From the NCBI RefSeq assembly GCF_030685535.1, contig NZ_CP131601.1:2852001-2916000 (forward strand): DNA of 64,000 bases, read 5' to 3'. Below are positions 39,985 through 50,073 of the stretch, piece by piece (positions within the stretch are counted from its first letter, which is position 1; every line of letters begins with the position of its first letter). The DNA is from Photobacterium leiognathi. Lineage in GTDB: Bacteria; Pseudomonadota; Gammaproteobacteria; Enterobacterales; Vibrionaceae. The notes below the pieces were generated by a model. That model was not told the origin of the DNA. It did no database searches and saw only the letters and a program-made list of their open reading frames with translations. The translations under genes were made by a program, and so were the position numbers.

Positions 39985-41361
39985 TTAGAGGTTTTCTTCA
40001 GCAAATTCTGCAAGGCGGCTTCGCACCACACCATTGAGATAAATGTTGGCGCTGCCTTCGAAGTTTTTAAAGCGCTCAACAATGTAAGTTAGCCCTGATG
40101 TCACAGGCGATAAGTAATTCGAGTCAATTTGCGCTAAGTTACCCGAACAGACAATTTTAGTTCCTTCACCACAACGGGTGATAATGGTCTTGATTTGAGA
40201 AGCGGTTAAGTTTTGGCACTCATCCAATAATACAAAGGCATTTTGGATCGAGCGTCCGCGCATAAAGTTAATCGATTTAAATTGAATATTCGCTTTATCA
40301 AAAATGTACTTCATTGAGCCATCAGTACACACATCATGCTTATGAAGTGCTTCCATAGTATCGGTAACGGCAGCAAGCCAAGGCATCATTTTCTCTTCTT
40401 CTGTGCCCGGTAAGAAGCCGATAGATTCTGCAATTTCAGGTGTATTACGAGTGACAATGATCTTGTCATACATCCCTTTTTCAATCACCTGCTCAAGTGC
40501 TGCAGCCATCGCTAAGATGGTTTTACCACAGCCCGCAGGGCCCGTTAAGATCACCAGATCAATGTTTGGATCGAGCATGGCATCAAGTGCCATTCCTTGA
40601 TAAATGTTTTTCGGGGTAACACCCCATGCTTGTCGATGCATTAACCGCTCTTGGCTAATGTCTTTGATGGTGACTGTTTCTTCATTAATACGCTGAATTC
40701 GCGCAGCAAAATCACTGCCTTCATCAACAAGGTACTGGTTTATATAAGGAGTCTCAAAAAGTGATTTAGGGAGTGTGTGCAGTGTCGCTCGGCCTTTATT
40801 TTCAGATTGGCACTCAGCAACGTTATCCCAAAAGTCACCACTGTAACGATGAAAACCTTTACTTAATAAGGCAACATCATCAATAAGTTGGTCGGTACGA
40901 TAATCATCAACATGTAATACACCTGCACCTTTAGCGCGCAATCGCATATTAATGTCTTTGGTCACTAATACCACAGGTCGTGGCGCATGTTTTTGTTGCA
41001 GAAAAAGAACACTGTTAAGGATACGGTTATCACCTGCTTTATCACTAAAAGCATGAACCGTTTCTTTTACTTCATAATCGGCAAAAATAGAGATTGTGCC
41101 GCTATGTGCGACCGTGTCATTGAAAGGAATACCTGCTGAGATTTGCTCAGGTGGCGCATCGTGAAAAATATCTTCTAACGCACGTATGGCGACTCGTGCA
41201 TCACGAGAAACATCACGTTTACTGTCTTTAATTCTGTCCAATTCTTCCAGTACCGTCATGGGAATAACCACGTCGTGTTCCTGAAATGAAAAGAACGCCA
41301 GAGGCTCGTGGAGCAGAATATTTGTATCTAGTACAAACAGTTTCCGTGCGGCGTCGTCCAT
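39985..41361 (-). CDS. PIN domain-PhoH fusion ATPase (PhoH2 type)
   Basis: Two-domain protein of 458 residues: N-terminal PIN-like nuclease domain (about 1-150) with acidic residues in FVLDTNILLHEP and LEELDRIK, then a PhoH ATPase domain (about 230-455). Walker A is LTGPAGCGKTILAMAAALEQ and Walker B-like is FVLLDECQNLT. PhoH2 proteins in mycobacteria act as RNA helicase/ribonucleases; that activity here is inference. ATG 41361 is chosen because AGGAGGT lies upstream; an in-frame GTG at 41367 overlaps that site. Convergent with thiBPQ, divergent from rapA. Confidence 0.91.
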   Translation of the reverse strand: MDDAARKLFVLDTNILLHEPLAFFSFQEHDVVIPMTVLEELDRIKDSKRDVSRDARVAIRALEDIFHDAPPEQISAGIPFNDTVAHSGTISIFADYEVKETVHAFSDKAGDNRILNSVLFLQQKHAPRPVVLVTKDINMRLRAKGAGVLHVDDYRTDQLIDDVALLSKGFHRYSGDFWDNVAECQSENKGRATLHTLPKSLFETPYINQYLVDEGSDFAARIQRINEETVTIKDISQERLMHRQAWGVTPKNIYQGMALDAMLDPNIDLVILTGPAGCGKTILAMAAALEQVIEKGMYDKIIVTRNTPEIAESIGFLPGTEEEKMMPWLAAVTDTMEALHKHDVCTDGSMKYIFDKANIQFKSINFMRGRSIQNAFVLLDECQNLTASQIKTIITRCGEGTKIVCSGNLAQIDSNYLSPVTSGLTYIVERFKNFEGSANIYLNGVVRSRLAEFAEENL

Positions 41362-41367
41362 AGGCAC

Positions 41368-41684
41368 CTCCTTGGTTGTCTGGACAGCGATAATTTAGCT
41401 ATCACTCTTTTAGCTTACGTCATAATTTACAATCCGGTTTAATTCTGACGTTTTTCTTATTAAGCCCTCTCTAAATGAAAGTTTTATGATGATTTTACTG
41501 TGACGTATTTTCATCACTTTCACCGTGACCTTAATCACATCATGCAGTAACATTACTCCCCTTTTTTGAGCTATGCACAAATTTCAAATTCTAGCGTACA
41601 CTTATCTTCAGTGTCGCTTATTAATAAACTGCATAGCTTAATGCACTCTCTTTGATATCAAATAATTAGAAGGTTTCTACCACT
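41368..41684. promoter_or_regulatory. Divergent control region phoH-like/rapA with a CRP-like site
   Basis: About 317 non-coding bases. CGTGACCTTAATCACA at 41524-41539 matches the CRP consensus TGTGA-N6-TCACA at nine of ten core bases. A looser TGTGACGTATTTTCATCA lies 27 bases upstream. No ORF is credible here. Which flanking gene responds is unknown. Confidence 0.45.
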
Positions 41685-44603
41685 ATGCCATTTGCTTTGG
41701 GTCAACGTTGGATCAGTGATACAGAAAGTGATTTAGGTCTAGGTACCGTTGTCGCTCTTGAACCAAGAACGGTTACCTTGATGTTCCCCGCATCAGATGA
41801 AAACCGCCTATATGCACGTAATGATGCCCCTGTTACCCGTGTCATGTTTAATATTGGTGATGTGATTGAAAGCCATGAAGGTTGGTCACTAAAGGTAGAA
41901 GCGATCAACGAAGACAATGGTGTGATCACTTATATCGGTACTCGCACTGATACCGAAGAAGAAAATGTCTCGCTACGCGAAGTTTTCTTAAGCCACCAAA
42001 TCCGTTTCAACAAGCCACAAGATAAGCTATTTGCAGGTCAAATCGATCGCATGGATCGCTTTGCATTGCGTTACCGTGCGCTAAAAAACCAATACGAGCA
42101 GCTTAAGAGCCCATTACGTGGTTTGTGTGGTATGCGTGCAGGCTTGATCCCCCATCAGCTATACATCGCCCATGAAGTAGGTCGTCGTTACGCACCTCGT
42201 GTTTTACTTGCCGATGAAGTTGGTTTAGGTAAAACCATTGAAGCAGGCATGATCATCCACCAACAAGTGCTATCAGGCCGTGCTGAACGTATTCTGATCG
42301 TGTTACCTGAAACCCTACAGCACCAATGGCTAGTTGAAATGATGCGTCGTTTCAATCTGCACTTCTCAATCTTTGATGAAGAGCGTTGTGTTGAAGCCTT
42401 TGCTGATGCGGCCAACCCTTTTGATACCGCGCAATATGTGCTGTGTTCTTTAGACTTTTTACGTAAAAGCCGTCGTCGCTTTGAACAAGCACTAGATGCT
42501 GATTGGGATCTACTGGTTGTCGATGAAGCGCACCACCTTGAGTGGAGTGAAGATAAGCCAAGTCGCCAATACCAAGTGATTGAAGCACTAGCTGAAAAAA
42601 CACCGAGCGTACTGCTACTAACCGCAACACCTGAGCAATTAGGTCGTGAAAGTCACTTCGCACGTCTACGTATTCTCGATCCTGATCGTTTCTACGATTA
42701 CGAAGCGTTTGTTGAAGAAGAGCGTCAATATGAGCCTGTTGCTGATGCCGTAACTCAACTGCTTTCTGGTGAGAAACTCAATAACGACGCTAAAAACACC
42801 TTAACAGAGCTGTTATCTGAGCAAGATATCGAGCCAATGTTGCGTGTTATCGAAGATTCAACGCAAGACGATCCTGAAGCTTTAACGGCACGTCATGAGT
42901 TGATCAACAACCTGATGGATCGTCATGGTACGGGTCGCGTATTGTTCCGTAATACCCGCTCTGCAATTACAGGTTTCCCTCAACGCCACCTAAACATGTA
43001 TCCGCTAGCAATGCCAAGCCAATACACTACTGCAATGCGTGTAGCTGCAATGATGGGCGGCAAAATGGGTGTCAACGAGAAAGCAATCAAGCTGCTGTAT
43101 CCTGAAGATATCTACCAAGAGTTTGAAGGTGAATCTGCAACTTGGTGGAACTTCGATCCTCGCGTGAACTGGCTGCTAGATATGCTAAAAGCCAACCGTA
43201 ACGAGAAGGTATTAGTGATCTGCTCTCGTGCACAAACAGCACTTACGCTAGAACAAGCACTGCGTGAACGTGAAGGTATTCGCGCTACTGTGTTCCACGA
43301 AGGTATGTCGATCATCGAGCGTGATAAAGCAGCCGCTTACTTTGCGCAAGAAGAAGATGGCGCACAAGTATTGCTATGTTCGGAAATTGGTTCAGAAGGT
43401 CGTAACTTCCAGTTTGCTAACCAATTAGTGATGTTTGATCTACCAAGCAATCCAGATCTGCTAGAGCAGCGTATTGGTCGTTTGGATCGTATTGGTCAAA
43501 AACGTGAAATCGAAATTCATGTACCTTACCTAGAAGGGACTTCTCAAGCACTATTGGCACGTTGGTTTAACGAAGGTTTAAATGCCTTTGAAGAAACGTG
43601 TCCAACAGGTCGTGCGGTTTATGAAGAAGTCAGTGAAGATCTGATCACCTTACTTGCTAGCGATAAGCATGATGTTGAAGCGCTAGAGTCTGTGATTCAA
43701 CGCAGTGCAGAAATGCACAGCGAGCTAAAAACAAAGCTTGAGCAAGGTCGTGACCGCCTATTAGAAATTCACTCTAATGGTGGTGAAGAAGCACAAAAAC
43801 TGGTTGAAGAAATTGGCGCAAAAGATGGCGATACTAACCTGGTGACTTTCGCACTTGGCTTATTCGATACCATTGGTTTGAACCAAGATGACAAAGGTGA
43901 AAATGCGATTGTTGTGACGCCTTCAGAGCACATGATGGTGGCAAGCTACCCTGGCTTACCTTACGACGGCTGTACCATCACATTTGATCGTGATACGGCA
44001 CTATCTCGTGAAGATATGCACTTTATCAGTTGGGAGCACCCAATGATCCAAGGTGGTATCGAGTTACTACTTAGCGAAGGTGTCGGTACAACAGCGGTTT
44101 CTCTGCTTAAGAACAAAGCACTACCCGTTGGTACACTGCTACTTGAGCTGATCTACGTGGTAGACGCACAAGCACCAAAACAATCAGGTATTGGTCGTTT
44201 CTTACCGAAAACCCCAATCCGTATTCTGCTTGATGGTAAAGGCAATAACCTATCGGCTAACGTTGAGTTTGAAGGCTTTAACCGCCAGCTAAGCCCTGTT
44301 AATCGCCACCTTGGTAGCAAACTGGTTAACTCAGTACAAAAAGACATTCATACCTTAATTGAGTTTGCAGAGCGCGAGATCAGTAAAGAGTTAGATGTGG
44401 TTCGCAGCCAAGCGCAAGCTGAAATGGAAGCAACACTACGTGCTGAGTTTGATCGTCTACAAGCGTTAAAAGCAGTTAACCCGAATATTCGTGATGACGA
44501 ATTGGAGTTAATCGAAAGCCAGATTAATGAGCTGACAGGCTACATTGAGAAAGCTCAGATCCAATTAGATTCACTACGATTAATTGTTGTGAGCCATAAC
44601 TAA
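41685..44603 (+). CDS. rapA: RNA polymerase-associated ATPase RapA
   Basis: Swi2/Snf2-type ATPase that binds RNA polymerase and promotes its recycling after transcription. N-terminal Tudor-like domains span about 1-110. Then come Walker A in [15 protein letters not shown] (about 175-189), the DEAH box [10 protein letters not shown] (about 277-286), and helicase motifs V/VI ([32 protein letters not shown]). 972 residues against 968 in E. coli. Followed by rluA, as in E. coli. Confidence 0.97.
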   Translation: MPFALGQRWISDTESDLGLGTVVALEPRTVTLMFPASDENRLYARNDAPVTRVMFNIGDVIESHEGWSLKVEAINEDNGVITYIGTRTDTEEENVSLREVFLSHQIRFNKPQDKLFAGQIDRMDRFALRYRALKNQYEQLKSPLRGLCGMRAGLIPHQLYIAHEVGRRYAPRVLLADEVGLGKTIEAGMIIHQQVLSGRAERILIVLPETLQHQWLVEMMRRFNLHFSIFDEERCVEAFADAANPFDTAQYVLCSLDFLRKSRRRFEQALDADWDLLVVDEAHHLEWSEDKPSRQYQVIEALAEKTPSVLLLTATPEQLGRESHFARLRILDPDRFYDYEAFVEEERQYEPVADAVTQLLSGEKLNNDAKNTLTELLSEQDIEPMLRVIEDSTQDDPEALTARHELINNLMDRHGTGRVLFRNTRSAITGFPQRHLNMYPLAMPSQYTTAMRVAAMMGGKMGVNEKAIKLLYPEDIYQEFEGESATWWNFDPRVNWLLDMLKANRNEKVLVICSRAQTALTLEQALREREGIRATVFHEGMSIIERDKAAAYFAQEEDGAQVLLCSEIGSEGRNFQFANQLVMFDLPSNPDLLEQRIGRLDRIGQKREIEIHVPYLEGTSQALLARWFNEGLNAFEETCPTGRAVYEEVSEDLITLLASDKHDVEALESVIQRSAEMHSELKTKLEQGRDRLLEIHSNGGEEAQKLVEEIGAKDGDTNLVTFALGLFDTIGLNQDDKGENAIVVTPSEHMMVASYPGLPYDGCTITFDRDTALSREDMHFISWEHPMIQGGIELLLSEGVGTTAVSLLKNKALPVGTLLLELIYVVDAQAPKQSGIGRFLPKTPIRILLDGKGNNLSANVEFEGFNRQLSPVNRHLGSKLVNSVQKDIHTLIEFAEREISKELDVVRSQAQAEMEATLRAEFDRLQALKAVNPNIRDDELELIESQINELTGYIEKAQIQLDSLRLIVVSHN

Positions 44604-44626
44604 GCCACGATAGATTGATAACAATG

Positions 44627-44668
44627 AAAAGCCGTGAGTATTTAAACCAATACTCGCGGCTTTTTTCT
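44627..44668 (+). terminator. Intrinsic terminator of rapA
   Basis: AAAAGCCGTGAGTATT and AATACTCGCGGCTTTT form a 16-bp stem (one G-T pair) with a T run; it separates rapA from rluA. Confidence 0.92.
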
Positions 44669-44754
44669 TAAACCCCTTCGCCAAACATACCAATTTGCTA
44701 CTATTCATATTAGTATTCAGCCCGTTTTTTTCACCTTAACCCTGCGAGCGCATC

Positions 44755-45462
44755 ATGAAACCATTGCCAGTGCTGAACTACAATCCACCAACAGATCCAT
44801 GGTTGGATACCCTTTTTCTTGATAGCGACATTATTGCGGTTAATAAGCCTTCCGGCATACTGTCAAACCCAGGGCGTGCACCTGAGCACCATGACAGTAT
44901 CTTTGCTCGTGTCCTCGCTGAGCACCCAGAATCCCAAATCGTCCATCGTTTAGATATGGGCACTTCAGGTCTCATTGTGCTGGCACTTAATAAATATTCT
45001 GAGCGTCATTTAAAAGCACAGTTTCGTGAACGTGAAACACAAAAAGTTTACTACGCCCGCGTATGGGGACATATCGCGCAAGATACGGGCACCGTTGATC
45101 TGCCACTGATCTGCGATTGGCCAAATCGTCCTCGCCAAAAAGTGTGCTTTGATGATGGTAAACCGTCTGTGACCCATTACGAAGTGGTTAGCCGAGATGA
45201 GAAAACCACTTTAGTTCGCCTGCTTCCAGTAACGGGTCGCTCTCACCAGCTACGCGTACACATGCAAGCATTAGGTCACCCAATTTTAGGCGACCAATTC
45301 TATGCAGCCGATGAAGCGCTTGAAGCTTCTCCTCGTCTATTACTCCATGCTGCAGAGCTGACATTTACTCATCCCGGAACAGATGAGCCAATGCATTTAT
45401 TCGCACCTTGTGAGTTCTACCCAGATGCGCCTACACAAACGATTTTTAATAAAAAGTCGTAA
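44755..45462 (+). CDS. rluA: rRNA/tRNA pseudouridine synthase RluA
   Basis: Dual-specificity pseudouridine synthase (23S rRNA U746 and tRNA U32 in E. coli). The 235-residue protein has the catalytic Asp67 in HRLDMGTSGLIV. The family text VDLPLICDWPNRPRQKVCF (about 118-136) and TGRSHQLRVHMQALGHPILG is close to E. coli RluA. No S4 domain, as expected for RluA. Its position after rapA matches E. coli. Confidence 0.95.
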   Translation: MKPLPVLNYNPPTDPWLDTLFLDSDIIAVNKPSGILSNPGRAPEHHDSIFARVLAEHPESQIVHRLDMGTSGLIVLALNKYSERHLKAQFRERETQKVYYARVWGHIAQDTGTVDLPLICDWPNRPRQKVCFDDGKPSVTHYEVVSRDEKTTLVRLLPVTGRSHQLRVHMQALGHPILGDQFYAADEALEASPRLLLHAAELTFTHPGTDEPMHLFAPCEFYPDAPTQTIFNKKS

Positions 45463-45513
45463 CGGCAATCACGCAATAGCAATCAAAGAGATGATTAGAT
45501 TGTAAGTACAAAC

Positions 45514-45540
45514 AATGCTAGCTTAGTTGCTAGCATTTTT
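45514..45540 (+). terminator. Intrinsic terminator of rluA
   Basis: AATGCTAGC and GCTAGCATT with a TTAGTT loop, followed by TTT. Confidence 0.85.
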
Positions 45541-45548
45541 ATTTCAGC

Positions 45549-45563
45549 GGAACGTGACGTTCC
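45549..45563. promoter_or_regulatory. Perfect inverted repeat before the dehydrogenase ribosome site
   Basis: GGAACGT-G-ACGTTCC, a perfect 7-1-7 inverted repeat, ends three bases before the GGAGC ribosome site of the dehydrogenase gene. Its position suits an operator or a small translational hairpin; no known regulator is assigned. Confidence 0.45.
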
Positions 45564-45575
45564 ATGGAGCTTACA

Positions 45576-46529
45576 ATGGAACATATCGTCTTTTTAGATC
45601 GCGCAACCATTCCAAGCCATATCACTATCCCTCGTCCACGCATTCCTCATCAGTGGACTCAATACCAGCTCACCAAGCCCGAGCAAGTGATTGAACGCTT
45701 ACAAGATGCCACCATCGTTATTAGCAATAAAGTTTTACTCACTGCCGATATTTTATCTCAGTTGCCAAAGCTAAAATTTATCGCCATTGGCGCAACGGGA
45801 ACCAATAATGTCGATATTAATTATTGTCATCAACATCACCTTCCTGTGGCGAATATTCGTGGTTATGCGACACGCTCAGTCCCTGAACATGTGATTGCAA
45901 TGATATTTGCTTTAAAACGTAATATTTTTGGCTATCAGCAAGATATCATCGCTGGCGAGTGGCAAAAACAACAACAATTTTGTTTTTTCACTCACCCAAT
46001 TAGTGATATTGCAGGATCAACCTTGGGTATTGTAGGTAAAGGAAGTTTAGGGCAAGCGACAGCAAACTTAGCTAAAGCGCTGGGGATGAAGGTGCTATTT
46101 GCAGATCATAAAGGGACAAGTATATGTCGTGATGGCTACACTCCTTTTAATGACGTATTACAACAAGCAGATATACTGAGCTTACATTGTCCACTGACAC
46201 CAGAGACCCAAAACTTAATCACTAGAGTTGAGCTTCAGAAAATGAAGCCGAATGCGATTTTAATTAACACTGGACGTGGCGGCTTAGTCAATGAACAAGA
46301 CCTAGTCGATGCATTGCTACATCAAGATATTGCAGGTGCTGGTTGTGATGTGTTTACTACAGAGCCACCAGCTGATGATAATCCATTATTACAGTATGCC
46401 CATTTACCGAACTTATTACTCACTCCACATGTCGCTTGGGGCTCAGATTCAGCCATTACAACCTTAGTTGAGCAGCTGATTGAAAATATTGAATACTTTT
46501 GTAATGGCAAACCGCAAAATCTCGTTTAA
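45576..46529 (+). CDS. D-2-hydroxyacid dehydrogenase (HprA/glycerate dehydrogenase-like)
   Basis: NAD-dependent D-isomer-specific 2-hydroxyacid dehydrogenase, 317 residues from ATG 45576 (GGAGC seven bases upstream; an ATG four codons earlier overlaps that site). The Rossmann motif GIVGKGSLGQATANLAKALG is at about 146-165 with Asp near 171. The catalytic triad is in NTGRGGLVNEQDL (Arg), FTTEPPADDNPLL (Glu) and LLTPHVAWGSD (His). Substrate may be hydroxypyruvate/glycerate, but close relatives act on other 2-hydroxyacids. It interrupts the rluA-djlA neighbourhood seen in E. coli. Confidence 0.87.
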   Translation: MEHIVFLDRATIPSHITIPRPRIPHQWTQYQLTKPEQVIERLQDATIVISNKVLLTADILSQLPKLKFIAIGATGTNNVDINYCHQHHLPVANIRGYATRSVPEHVIAMIFALKRNIFGYQQDIIAGEWQKQQQFCFFTHPISDIAGSTLGIVGKGSLGQATANLAKALGMKVLFADHKGTSICRDGYTPFNDVLQQADILSLHCPLTPETQNLITRVELQKMKPNAILINTGRGGLVNEQDLVDALLHQDIAGAGCDVFTTEPPADDNPLLQYAHLPNLLLTPHVAWGSDSAITTLVEQLIENIEYFCNGKPQNLV

Positions 46530-46542
46530 ATATCAGCCCAAT

Positions 46543-46571
46543 AAAAAAGCGAGCTCGAGGCTCGCTTTTTT
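46543..46571. terminator. Bidirectional terminator between the dehydrogenase gene and djlA
   Basis: AAAAAGCGAGC and GCTCGCTTTTT around TCGAG, with A/T runs on both sides; serves the convergent genes. Confidence 0.92.
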
Positions 46572-46594
46572 ATTTATTCAACGCAGGCTTTTGA

Positions 46595-47446
46595 TTATTT
46601 AAATCCTTTCTCTTTTCGGATCAAATCATATGCGGCTTGTAGCTCTTGGGTTTTCTGTTTAGCGATTTCCATCATCTCTGGTGGTAAACCTTTTGCAGCC
46701 AGTTTATCAGGGTGATGTTCGTTCATTTGCTTACGATAAGCACGCTTTACATCTTGTGCTGAAGCATTTTCATCAACGCCTAATAGATTAAATGCATCTG
46801 CTAATTGATCACGACTTGGTGGCGCTTGGTAACTACCGCCTTGCTGTTGATACTGCTGATGGAAGCCACCTTGTTGGAAACGAAACGCCGCTTCTTGCAT
46901 ACGTAAACGTTGCTCAAGTTGTGCTTCTGAGAAACCAAGGTAACGCGCAATGATGTGCAGTAACTGACGCTCTTTCGGGTGAATCGAGCCATCAGCAAAT
47001 GCAGCTTGAATTTGTAACTCTAAAAAGAACTGTAATAGATCTGCACGACCTGCACGGCTACGCACTCGATTTAGTGTCTCTTCTAACGGAAAGTTATCTT
47101 CTTTGCCTTCACGAAATGCATTTTGTGCTTGAAGGCGAGACTCTCCTTGTAAGCCCATACGATCCATGATCGCACTTGCAACACGGATTTCTTCTTTTGT
47201 TACACGCCCTTTAGCTTTTGCGACATGTCCCATAACTGCGAAGCAAGCATGAAAAAAGGCAGCTTGCTGCTCTGCACTGCTAGCTCGGTTTTGTCCAAAT
47301 CCAGCAAAACCGCCATTCATCTGACGGGCGTACGCCTTATCAAACTGATGACCAATAAATAAGCCAATCAACAATCCAGGCAATTTACCAATGGAGAGGC
47401 CAAGTAACGCACCAATAATTTTTCCCCATATACCTGTCTTCTGCAT
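46595..47446 (-). CDS. djlA: Membrane-anchored DnaJ co-chaperone DjlA
   Basis: Inner-membrane co-chaperone of DnaK, in E. coli linked to the Rcs envelope stress pathway. The N-terminal TM segment is glycine-rich (IIGALLGLSIGKLPGLLIGL, about 10-29), with the dimerising type seen in DjlA. The central TerB-like domain (about 60-170) is followed by a Gln/Gly linker. The C-terminal J domain carries HPD in MNEHHPDKLAAKG (about 253-265). 283 residues; E. coli DjlA has 271. Divergent from lptD, as in E. coli. Confidence 0.95.
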   Translation of the reverse strand: MQKTGIWGKIIGALLGLSIGKLPGLLIGLFIGHQFDKAYARQMNGGFAGFGQNRASSAEQQAAFFHACFAVMGHVAKAKGRVTKEEIRVASAIMDRMGLQGESRLQAQNAFREGKEDNFPLEETLNRVRSRAGRADLLQFFLELQIQAAFADGSIHPKERQLLHIIARYLGFSEAQLEQRLRMQEAAFRFQQGGFHQQYQQQGGSYQAPPSRDQLADAFNLLGVDENASAQDVKRAYRKQMNEHHPDKLAAKGLPPEMMEIAKQKTQELQAAYDLIRKEKGFK

Positions 47447-47606
47447 TCTATACTCTCTGGTAATTTGTTAAATTTTTTCAAGGTTTACCCAACAGCATGC
47501 GCTGAAAAGATGCTGTCTGGTCGAATTTGCATTATGATAGCTGTCATTTATCGGGAATGCTTGTAAAAAGCGCAATTATTCGCCTTGCTCTCAAACTGAT
47601 ACAGGA

Positions 47607-50028
47607 ATGTTGAATCTGATGTCACTTACCTCTCACAGCTTACTTGCCACCATGATTGGCCTTGCCATATATGGGATAGCGATGGCAGAAGATGCCACTT
47701 CTTTACATAAAGATATCAACAATAAACATGCTGTAGCAGAAGATCAAAGCACAAATAAAGCAATCGCTAATGATCCTTTAGCTATGGTACGTGGTGTTTG
47801 TATCGCGCCAGAAGATCGCAAAGAAGATACCAATAACTTACCAATACACATTGAAGCAGACAGTGCAAAAGCTCAGAACGAGCATCAAGCTGTTTACACT
47901 CGGTGATGTAATTGTTCAGCAAGGTACCCGTACTATTGCAGCAGATAAGGTAACACTAAAACAACCAGAAAATATTGTTACCGCCAAGGGCAACGTTTTC
48001 TACCACGACGGTGGTATTGAAATGGAAGCCAAACAGTTACAAAGTGATCTTGATACCAAAGATTCACAAATGGATGATGCCGTCTACCGTATGACCTGTC
48101 AGGCAGGTCGTGGTGAAGCAGAGCAAATCGACAAGCGTAATGTTGATGGTACTCAATTCTACAAAATGAAAGACGGTACCTACACCACCTGTCCTGAAGG
48201 CGATAAAAGCTGGCGCTTTGCGGCAGGATCGCTAGAGCGTGATGGTGAATCGCCTTTTGCCGATCTCTACAACGCGCGCTTTGAAGTGCTTGATGTGCCT
48301 GTATTCTATTTACCTTGGTTACGTGTCCCAGTAACAGATGAGCGTATGACAGGTTTCCTATACCCAACGTTAACCTATGGTTCACGCAACGGTATGGAGT
48401 ATGAAGCGCCGTTCTATTGGAATATCGCACCGAACTACGATTTAACCTTAACGCCGAAATACATGAACCACCGTGGTTTACAAACAACAGCGAAGTTCCG
48501 CTACTTAACTGATTTAGGTGAAGGTCATTTAATTGGCGAATACATGGGGCGAGATAAGAAAACTGATTACGATAAACGCTGGGGTTTCCAATGGAAACAC
48601 AGCGGGATCATTGATGAAAACTGGCTGGTTGATATCGACTATAGCAAGGTCAGTGATTACAAGTATTTTGACAGCGGCTTAGATTCCAGCATTGGTGAGC
48701 GTGAAGATAACAACCTGCTCCAAACAGCAGAGGTGTCTTACCGTAATACTAATTGGGATACCATGCTAATGGTGCGTGACTTCCAACCACTAACGGTGGA
48801 TGGACAGGGTACACAGTATCGTTTAATGCCTCAGCTATCATCAACTTACTATCGTAACAACTTAGGCTATGGGCTCGATTTTAAAATGCCAATGAGCATC
48901 AGTAAGTTCGATAACGACGCTAAAAACAAACCAACAGCGGATCGCATAACGTTAGAACCAACCCTAACGCTACCTTATGCGACGCCGTGGTGGTCTGTAA
49001 CTACACAAGCAAAAGTTAACTACGCCCATTACAATCAAGACAAGAAAGAATCTGGCTTAACAGATCTAAAAGATAATGTTGATCGTGTCGTTCCTGAATT
49101 TCGTGTCAACAGTAGCCTTTACTTTGAACGTGATACCTCTATTTTAGGTAGCCACTACACCCAAAGTTTAGAGCCACAGATTCAGTACCTTTACATTAAA
49201 GATGTTGATCAAAAAGGGATTTATAACCCGTTTGATTATGTTGGTGGTGGCTATGATTCAACTCGCTTACAACAAGATTACTATGGCTTGTTCAGTGATC
49301 GTACCTACAGCGGCAATGACTATATTGCGCCTGCGAACCAATTCACAATTGGTGCATCAACCCGTTACTTTGACGAAGATTTTAAGGAACGATTTAGCCT
49401 ATCTGTAGGTCAAATATTCTATATTGATAAGCCAGTTAACAAAGGAACGGATAACAAAGAAGCGAAAAGTTATTCGGCAACCGCGGTTGAAACAGAATTT
49501 AACCTTGATGATAACTTGTTCTTAAAGAGTTCAATGCAATATGACTCAAGTGAAAATGAAATCCAGCAAGGTAGCACTACCGTTGAATATCGTAACGGTG
49601 GAGTATTTATTCAACCAAGTTACCGTTACGTATCTAGCGATTATCTAACCAAGTACGTTAATAACCCGAACCCAATCATTCCTGGCACCAAAGATAAACG
49701 TGATGGTATTTCACAATTAGGTTTATCCGTAGGCTTCCCTGTGAGTGATAGTATTGATGTAAAAGCGGACTACTTCCAAGACATGAATGTCAACAAGATG
49801 CTGGAAAGTAAAGTCGGCTTCACTTACCGCTCTGCATGTTGGATGATTGGTCTTAGCTACAACCGTTATGCGAAAGATCCACTATCACAAGACTTTACTG
49901 AATATGATAGCAACGTAAGCTTCTCATTCAGCTTACTGGGTTTACAAGGTATGCGACCATTTGGTAAATCATCGGATGATGGCGGTAATATTTTGTCTTA
50001 CGGCGATCCGTTCACTCTTAACAATTAA
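47607..50028 (+). pseudogene. lptD: lptD, LPS-assembly outer-membrane protein, +1 frameshifted
   Basis: LptD, with LptE, inserts lipopolysaccharide into the outer leaflet and is essential in most Gram-negatives. Frame one runs from ATG 47607 (or 47619), gives the signal peptide and the OstA domain start, and stops at TGA 47904-47906. The family text breaks at HQAVYT / GDVIVQQGTRT: one extra C at about 47901 (ACT C GGT) explains it. The rest continues in the other frame to 50028. Removing that base gives about 806 residues, a normal length. The whole beta-barrel part is intact. A sequencing error, a real mutation or recoding are all possible. It heads the lptD-surA-pdxA-rsmA unit. Confidence 0.85.
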
Positions 50029-50073
50029 TGTTTAGGCGGTACCTGTGCCGCCTCATAACCTGATGGAATATAA

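Noticed and set aside
47895..47910. Programmed +1 frameshifting in lptD
   Set aside because: CGG followed by TGA is a possible slow site, but the P-site tRNA (ACT, or CGG) cannot re-pair well one base on, unlike the prfB type (CTT TGA C). It was kept only as a minor option inside the lptD finding.
47791..50028. A complete 745-codon gene starting at 47791
   Set aside because: Its first 37 codons are out-of-frame lptD sequence without family match. The signal peptide is in the other frame, so this is the 3' part of a frameshifted lptD.
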